NCBI GenBank assembly: GCA_006384855.1
Contig: VCJN01002398.1
Location: 214,501-278,500, forward strand
Length of the DNA: 64,000 nucleotides
Direction: 5' to 3'
Source: Tetraselmis striata
Taxonomy: Eukaryota; Chlorophyta; Chlorodendrophyceae; Chlorodendrales; Chlorodendraceae
Under the pieces are notes generated by a model. The model saw only the letters and a list, made by a program, of their open reading frames with translations, was not told where the DNA came from and searched no databases. Made by a program: the position numbers and the translations under genes. The first letter of the stretch is position 1. The number at the start of each line of letters is the position of its first letter. This document shows, one piece after another, positions 57,971 to 64,000 of the stretch.

Positions 57971-59128
57971 CTAGCTTATGTAATCAGGGATACGGCACTG
58001 CAGAATATGGCAGTACACGGTGGCAGCGTCATTCTCACCTGCAACATTGACAAATACCTGCAAGAATTTCTCTACCACCTGCTGGACCTGTTGTGCGCGA
58101 GCCTCCTGCAGGTGCAGAGGTGGCAGCTGGGCGGTGCCAGGTGCGCGCGCTGGGTCCACGGGCTCCATCAACAGCTCCCAGAGTTGCTTGCAGATTTTCC
58201 AGGCAGTCTGCGTCTTCACATCATCGGGGGCGCTTACCGTTGGGTAAGTCTCCCTGACGTGCTCCAACGCCTTGTCGTACTTGGCGATAAGCTTCATGCA
58301 CTCTGCGCCGATGAAGGACTCCTTCTTCTCGGCAATGGAGACAACAACTTGCTTATTGTTCGTTCTCTTCTTGCTGTTGACCGTGATGCCGAGCTCGTCG
58401 AACGTCCACTACCACAGCGCCTGCGGGTACTCTGGGGTGGCGTAGTGGCACTGGACTGTGTAGTAGTACAGGCCCGCCGTGATGCGGAGGTTGATGTGCA
58501 TGAGATAATGTATCTTATGCTTGCCTTAGATGTGTAGCAGTGGGGGCTTGGGGTACCCGCAATGTGCATGTAGGTATAAACAATTAGCAACATAGTACTA
58601 CCAATCAGCATGAAACATGTTGATACATATGCAAACGCTGCAAAACAATTCGAGATAACATACCTCTCCGCAGCATGCAGCCTTGCAAATTCCCTCAATT
58701 CGTTCTTTATCTCCTTTGGGGGGACATCGGGGATCATCATATTGCTGCACGGGCACATGTATGCCTTGTCCACGATGCCCTTTACACAATTGTGAGACGT
58801 GCATGCCAGCTAGCTCCGTGTCCTTGTCCTGTACCGCTCGGGCTGGCTGCTTGGCGCGCTGCACCGCCTTGCCCTCACAGAGCTGCATCGCCTCAGCATG
58901 CAGCTCAGCCAGCAGTTCCTCCACGCTCCGGCGTGCGAGTTGTTGCTCTTGTGCTTTTGATTGGGCGGCCGCCAGGTGCGACTCCAACGAGGCGACCGCG
59001 CCATCGCGCCCTGCGTGCGGGCGGGCAGCGTAGCGCCGTGACCCACGCACAGTGCTGACGAAGGGCCCAGCGCGTGCCGCGTTCGAGGCCTCGTTCTTGC
59101 CTTGGCGGGTCGAGGCCGTCGACAACAA
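57971..59128 (-). pseudogene. Minus-strand gene-like unit with coiled coil (unrecognised)
   Basis: Minus-strand coding-like stretches: about 59010-58800 (VASLESHLAAAQSKAQEQQL, then RRSVEELLAELHAEAM), about 58790-58660 (DKAYMCPCSNMMIPDVPPKE, then IKNELREFARLHAAE, ending at a GTATGT donor), and about 58545-57971 (HINLRITAGLYYYTVQCHY, then TFDELGITVNSKKRTNNKQV, then TAWKICKQLWELLMEPVD). One in-frame TAG interrupts the third stretch near 58410. The helices and the intron-like donor suggest a former gene, perhaps a transposon-encoded protein; no family is recognised. Confidence 0.35.
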
Positions 59129-59129
59129 T

Positions 59130-60275
59130 AGCTGGTGCCTTTGTTACTCGCGTTTTGCGGGCGACGGGCTGGCGGGCTGTTGCCTCATGCCACGTCCGCG
59201 GGCGATTCGGTACCCCAGACAGCACCATCGCGGTCAAACCCTGTAACTTCGAGTGCCCCCCCCCCCCCCCCCCCCCCCCCCCGCCCCACGGGCCTCTTTC
59301 CAGTCTCTTGGACTGATCGACGACCGACCTCGGTGGGCCATGTGGCAAGGATGGCATGGCACCACCGGCGGCGGCTGTGCCTGACGCCTTTGTATTGTCT
59401 GTGGTGTATTCGGAATCCGAACTACGGTACGGGTTACCGCGGGAAGCGCTGTGGTAGCGGTAGCTTTTGCGCTGCTGGCGACCGTCGCCTCGAAGACACG
59501 ACGCTCGCAATCCTTTATCAAGTCCCCTAAATCCGCAGAGCCCAAATGCTAGGCGGCATGCTGAACATGCTAGACCCGCAGTACGTCAAGCACACCTTGG
59601 TCAGCGTGCACACGCTTGATCTCGCAACGCCTCCGCATGAAGGCTAGACGAAAGCGAAACGCCTGGTCGATGGCCTCGGCCTGATTCCGGGCGCGCGGGA
59701 GGTAGGGTGAAGTCCCGATTAGCAGCATGGACATCAGGTAGCAGCTCGTCGAGGGCCAAAAAAAGAGCGGCTCATGTCATCCAAAGGTACTCCTCCTGGG
59801 TTGGCAGACGCCAGTCATCCTGCTTGAGGTACTCCTTCGTAATGTCGTTACCCAAAGGAAAGATCCCATGTACTCGGTTGACCGGTCGAACGCCCTCGTA
59901 ACCAGACTGTCTCAGTCTGCACGTTGCGCGCGGTAGTTCCGGCACCACGAGGTAGTCGTCCTTGTCACTCGCGGATTTGTTCCGACGCGGCCGATGTGGG
60001 CTAGCTCCAGCAAGTCGGGGCGCACTGCGGCTACCCCACTTCCCGTTGGTTGCCCCGCGATGCGCCGCCCGGATCCATAGCCATGTGCTCCGTCTCCATC
60101 AGCAACACGATCACAAGCCGTCAGTTGGGCCAACGCCGGTGTGAGCTCGCGCAACAATGTAGACATGGCTTGCACTTCTGCGTGTAACGATTCAAGCGTC
60201 GGCTTGGCGACACGTCCTTCTCCATCTGACAAACGGTGGTGACGCACAGACGTACATATGAGAATTTCACACACG
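59130..60275 (-). mobile_element. Possible retroelement gag-like relic (broken)
   Basis: Minus-strand reading from about 60275 gives a helical segment (ESLHAEVQAMSTLLRELTPA near 60150-60210) and then, near 59780-59870, a FPLGNDITKEYLKQDDWRLP block. This arrangement resembles the gag-like product of tyrosine-recombinase or LTR retroelements, but the family is not certain. It has several breaks. A C homopolymer lies at 59257-59281. Confidence 0.35.
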
Positions 60276-60813
60276 GATAGTGGGTTAGGTGTGGTATTGA
60301 AAAAACATGTGACCTTGCTCGCAACATGTTACAAGACATTTTTAATCGTTGCGTGCAACACAGCGAAATTGGAAGATGGCAAGCTCAACAGCTGTAACGG
60401 ATGCTTTTATGTTAACTCGTGCTGCACCCCAAAAAAGGGCGCAACGACAGGTGAACTAGTAACCCGTACCACTTAGCCGCAACGGTAGCCGGAAAAGTGG
60501 TTTAGGAAAGGAGCAAACCCCATAAACTAGTTTAGGTCATTATTCGGCAGTCCTGCCCCGGGTACCGGTAGGCGGTAATTCGTTACCGGTTTTTCATTAC
60601 CCTCGTGCCGGTTTTCGTAGCGACCATATCGGTATACATTCAGATGAGTCAGACGTGCGCCGGACAATTCTAGAGACAATCCCTAGTCGCTTTGATAATT
60701 GCTTTTCGTTCTGCTTCTAGTGAGCATAATTAATCCTTACATATGCTAAATCACTGATGTGAGAACCAAAATCCCTAGTCGCCAATTCAATAATCATCCC
60801 GCATAGGATATAT
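60276..60813. other. Spacer upstream of Helentron-like copy B
   Basis: A/T-rich, no gene or repeat family recognised. Confidence 0.45.
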
Positions 60814-61937
60814 ACTAAGCGGCGCTTCGCGCCGGGGATTTGTGGAGGTGCCCCTACCTCTTGGGTTGAGCGTGGTGCGGCCGTGCGGGATGCGGGCCGC
60901 TTTTAGCCGGCTTGTCGTGTTGATCTTGTAATACTGTTGTTTCCGGTTAATAATGCTTTTAGCGTTAGATTTGTCAGTAATATTTTTTTCAAAAGAGACG
61001 TATTATTTTGTAAAACAGATTAAATCTGCAAGCCGCGTAAAAGTGGGCCGCTGACTACTGGTGTGCATTACAAAAAGGCCGGTACCCAACCCACCGCTAA
61101 AAGTTGTATTACCCCCAAAAAAAAAAGCAGCCCTACAAGATCAGCAATACAGTACAAGCCGCCTACAGGCGGCCCGCATCCCGCACGAGGCCGCGCAGGT
61201 CGGGCCGGTCGTCAGGTCTACGGGGCGGGCACGGCGCGAATCGCCACGCCCGCCGCCTGTACCGGCACCGGACGCCGTCGCTCGACCGTCGCCCGTCCGT
61301 CGACGGACGCCGGGCCCCGGGTCGGCGGACTGCCCCGCACCGCGGCGACCCCTTTTTATACCATCATGTTACAGCATATCCTCGGACCACCGTGCATATA
61401 GTCGCTGTATAAATATAGAGGGCGAGTCTCGCTTGCTGATTCAGCAGTAAAAACGCGCTGCGGTACCGCGTTATTTTGGCGTTTTAGACGAATATATGAC
61501 GTGCCAGGGCTAGAATACACGCGCATCCATTCAGAATCTTACGGTACACGTACCAGTACCGTAAAATCAAACGACCGAAAACCGAACGTATGACGGTTCA
61601 TACGCGAAGCGCGTATGTGACAGGACGGACGGAAGACATTCGTGATTTTTGCAGTATGTTTCCGGTATAATTAAAGATAGATTCGTCTTAGTCGCAGGAT
61701 TTTCACGGACTGTGGAAGGAGTGCCTAGAAATCAAACGAGCACATATCGAACGTATAACGGTTCATTCACGAAGACGCAGCACACGAGGACGGAGGACGG
61801 ACGGAGGACGGACGGAGGACGGACGCCTAAAACTCCGTGATAAAACCGTATTGCGACCGTTATTGATTCTCACGTATTCCAGGCAATTTCGGACGCGGCT
61901 CTCCTTTTCCTCCGCTCAACCCAAGAGGTAGGGGAAT
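60814..61937 (-). mobile_element. Helentron-like (Helitron2-type) non-autonomous element, copy B
   Basis: About 1124 bp, same orientation and boundaries as copy A. The inverted pair lies at 60851-60872 and 61913-61934 with no mismatch, and the GGCGCGAAGCGCC hairpin and CTTAGT end lie at about 60814-60832 (minus-strand sense). Homology to copy A stops at ATTCCCC on one side and CTTAGT on the other, so both ends are defined by the pair. Copy B has extra internal sequence near 61021-61135 and 61550-61730, including an ACGGACGGAGG short tandem repeat near 61790-61825. No ORF of substance. Confidence 0.75.
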
Positions 61938-62200
61938 CATATCGCCTATTTATATGATTACAATATCATATAACATATACATCATATCATACTATCTGTA
62001 TCTGTATCACATATAGATATTATAGATATGATATACATATATAGTTACCTGAGCTAGCAGCAGGAGGCATATATATATCATATCGTATGTGATGTCTTAA
62101 TCCCACTGGGCGGTGAATACAGAGGTATCATCAGGGATTATATTTTCATCCGGGAGCGACTGTTATTATTATTATATTATCATTATTGTATATTGTATCA
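61938..62200. repeat. A/T-rich simple-sequence region
   Basis: Rich in ATATAT, ATCATAT and TATTAT words without a clear unit; it separates copy B from the BART-START gene. Confidence 0.75.
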
Positions 62201-62523
62201 GGGATTGTTAATTAAACCGATGCAGCGCGTACAAGGCGGCGGTTGGCGGCATGCCGCGCTGGCCAGCAAGCGACCGCCGACCGCACCACACGTCTCCCCA
62301 GGGCCTGCGACGCGTCTACTTGCTACGATCCGAGCAGCCACCTGTATACCCGAAGAGCTGCAGCTAGCCATAGCCCCGCTCCGTACAAGCACCAGGTCAC
62401 GCCGTTGCCAGTTGTATTACGGAGCGCCTCTCCGAGTCAAGTGACTCGGGTTTCCAGGAGCACGGATCCGCGTTTTCCGACACGCGCAGAAAAGAACGAG
62501 ACGCGGGCACGGCGGGTGACGCG

Positions 62524-64000
62524 ATGGAGGCCGTAAAGAGCGCGCTCCACGAGGTGGACACCTTCGTGCGGTCGCCAGAGTTTCAGCGCCGCTCGGTCGA
62601 CTTCGTGGACTCCAACTGTGATGTGTTTGAGTTCGCCGAGGAGAATAAGCTGGAGTACACAGAAATCCACAAGCGGTATTTTTAGCTCCTCTCGCTGCTC
62701 TTGAAGCACCGGCACACGGCCTCACCCGTCGCCAGGCGCTCGCTGACCGCGGCCTGCGCGTGCTGGCCGGCAGGTACCAGGACGAGGTAGAGGCTTACCT
62801 GCTGGAGAACCTGGAGGGCGTGGACATGGAGCTGCTGGTGGGGAAGCTACCCGACCTGATCAAGCAGGTACATTATCGGCCAGCCGCGTCGCCCTCATTT
62901 TTCTCCCCGCCCGTCAAGCGGCAAGAGTGCCTGGCGTTTGAAGACCAGTCGTTCAGCAGTTAATTATAATACCCCGAGACCAATGCCCGTACATGTGGGT
63001 GCGATGGGCAATGTATACGTATCGGACGCTGAAGGCGTCCCGGTGGGCTGAGTGTGCGAGGGTGCCGGACGTGGGTGCGCAGGGGTACGAAATGGACGCC
63101 GAGTCCGCGAAGACGCTGGACCTGCTTACCAACTTTGGTGACTTTGAGGTACGTCTGACGTGGCGGGAGGCTGCTGCTCCGTCTACAGCGCGTCATGGCC
63201 GTTCCTGATGGCCATCGCCTTGCTGCCCCCCCCCCCCCCCCCCCCCCAACACCCACCCCACCCCACACTCTATTGGCAGACATTCAAGGAGATGATGCTG
63301 ACAGCCAAACAGGACCACCTGGCCAAGGCAGGGAACGTGTCGGCCAATAGCACCATCAGCGCCTCCGAGCTGATGCAGGTTGAGGGCTGCGAGAAGTACC
63401 TTGCGGAGCTGTCGGCGGCGATGGAGGGGCAGGGCGAGTGGGCGACGGTGGCGGACAAGGGCTGGTACAAGGTGGAGCTCAAGCAGGTGCGCGGGAGCGC
63501 CTCCTGCTGTATCCCCCCCCCCCCCCCCCCCTTCGCTTGTCCCCACCACCATCGATGCCACTAGCGCAGCTTCAGGCATTGGCCAGCCCCTGTTAACACA
63601 TCCAGTAGCCATGCGGCGCCAGGCAATGGCTTTACACCCCCCCCCCCCCCCCCCCCCCCATTCCTTCATGTGTGCGCGGCTTCCGTCAGGCGGATGGCGG
63701 GCAGGAGCTTATGCGCTCCGCCATTCAGATAGACATGTCGCCCGCCGACGTGCTGCAGATGCTGCTGAGCTACGGCAAGCCGGAGATGGGGCAGTGGATT
63801 GAGATGGTGGAGAGCACCCGGATCATCAAGGTGATGCATCCCCGGCGTCGGACCCCGCCCCGCCCATGCGCTTCTTGGAGGCCCGCGCTCCCCTTCCAAG
63901 CCGGGCCATGAGAGGGGGTTGCTGGCGCCGGCAGCATGGAGGTAGCAACGCCGTCCTGCACTAACACGGGCAAGCAAGGCTGAGGAAGCACCCACGCCCG
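62524..64000 (+). CDS. BART-domain / START-like domain fusion protein (3' end outside window)
   Basis: Exons 62524-62675, 62774-62867, 63083-63148, 63280-63486 and 63690-63830, all GT-AG and in matching phase; the gene runs off the right edge. Residues about 10-120 form a BART domain (ARL2BP/CFAP36 type). Exon 1 gives FVRSPEFQRRSVDFVDSNCD, then EENKLEYTEIHKR; exon 2 gives YQDEVEAYLLENLEGVDMEL; exons 3-4 give LDLLTNFGDFETFKEMML. BART domains bind ARL2/ARL3-type small GTPases and are linked to cilia and tubulin biology. Exon 4 then has WATVADKGWYKVELKQ and exon 5 has MRSAIQIDMSPADVLQML, then WIEMVESTRIIK, the opening pattern of a START lipid-binding domain. The stop in frame after residue 53 lies inside intron 1 (62676-62773). 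The ATG at 62524 is the first in this frame near the BART start. Introns 3 and 4 hold C runs of about 19 to 24 nt. Confidence 0.8.

Noticed and set aside
62683-62685. Reassigned genetic code (TAG read as Gln), suggested by TAG after exon 1 of the BART gene and stops in 56.9-58.4 kb units
   Set aside because: The first TAG lies inside a phase-correct GT-AG intron. VPS13, U-box and RPI, with many kilobases of coding sequence, show no in-frame TAA/TAG and end at standard stops at the expected C-termini.

Overview
This is a nuclear window from a eukaryote, most likely a green alga (Chlorophyta). The evidence is GC-rich exons cut by many short GT-AG introns (one GC-AG), a ribose-5-phosphate isomerase with a plastid-type N-terminal extension, and a TGTAA poly(A)-type signal 123 nt after the stop of the U-box gene. 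The species cannot be named from the sequence. A striking trait is long C homopolymers in introns, mostly on the sense strand.

Layout. (1) 1-18375, plus strand: the 3' part of a giant VPS13-family bridge-like lipid transfer protein gene with about 38 exons. Its parts, in order, are bridge segments, W-P/GY-LGD modules, a C2-like segment, an inserted dysferlin (DysF) region, the VPS13 adaptor-binding (VAB/SHR-BD) region, the ATG2_C-like end, a PH-like domain and final W-P modules. (2) 19.4-29.5 kb: a transposon graveyard. It holds a broken Ty3/gypsy relic and a broken tyrosine-recombinase retrotransposon of PAT/Ngaro type with split direct repeats. A 590-bp hAT-type MITE with a perfect 8-bp target duplication sits inside that relic. 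(3) 30339-31615: a two-exon gene with a GCR1_C-like DNA-binding domain. (4) 31.6-36 kb: a tRNA-derived SINE and two LINE 3' ends. (5) 36.0-40.9 kb: a U-box/armadillo E3 ubiquitin ligase whose largest intron holds a second hAT-like element. (6) 41.9-51.6 kb: a second SINE copy, a minus-strand LINE reverse transcriptase interrupted by a foldback element, a possible zinc-finger/Tudor-like gene, a 30-bp minisatellite, an alanine/lysine-rich ORF, a Helentron-like element and a LINE endonuclease fragment. (7) 52518-53375: an apparently intact, intronless ribose-5-phosphate isomerase. (8) 53.4-62 kb: GT arrays, more tyrosine-recombinase retroelement relics, two unrecognised degraded gene-like units and a second Helentron-like copy. 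(9) 62524 to the window end: the 5' part of a gene joining a BART domain (ARL2BP/CFAP36 type) to a START-like lipid-binding region.

The genes are not an operon. VPS13 and the BART-START protein both belong to lipid or membrane-contact biology, and RPI belongs to the Calvin and pentose phosphate pathways. The most notable observations are the Helentron-like pair, the BART-START fusion, the DysF insertion in VPS13, the split-repeat retroelement and the MITE nested in it.
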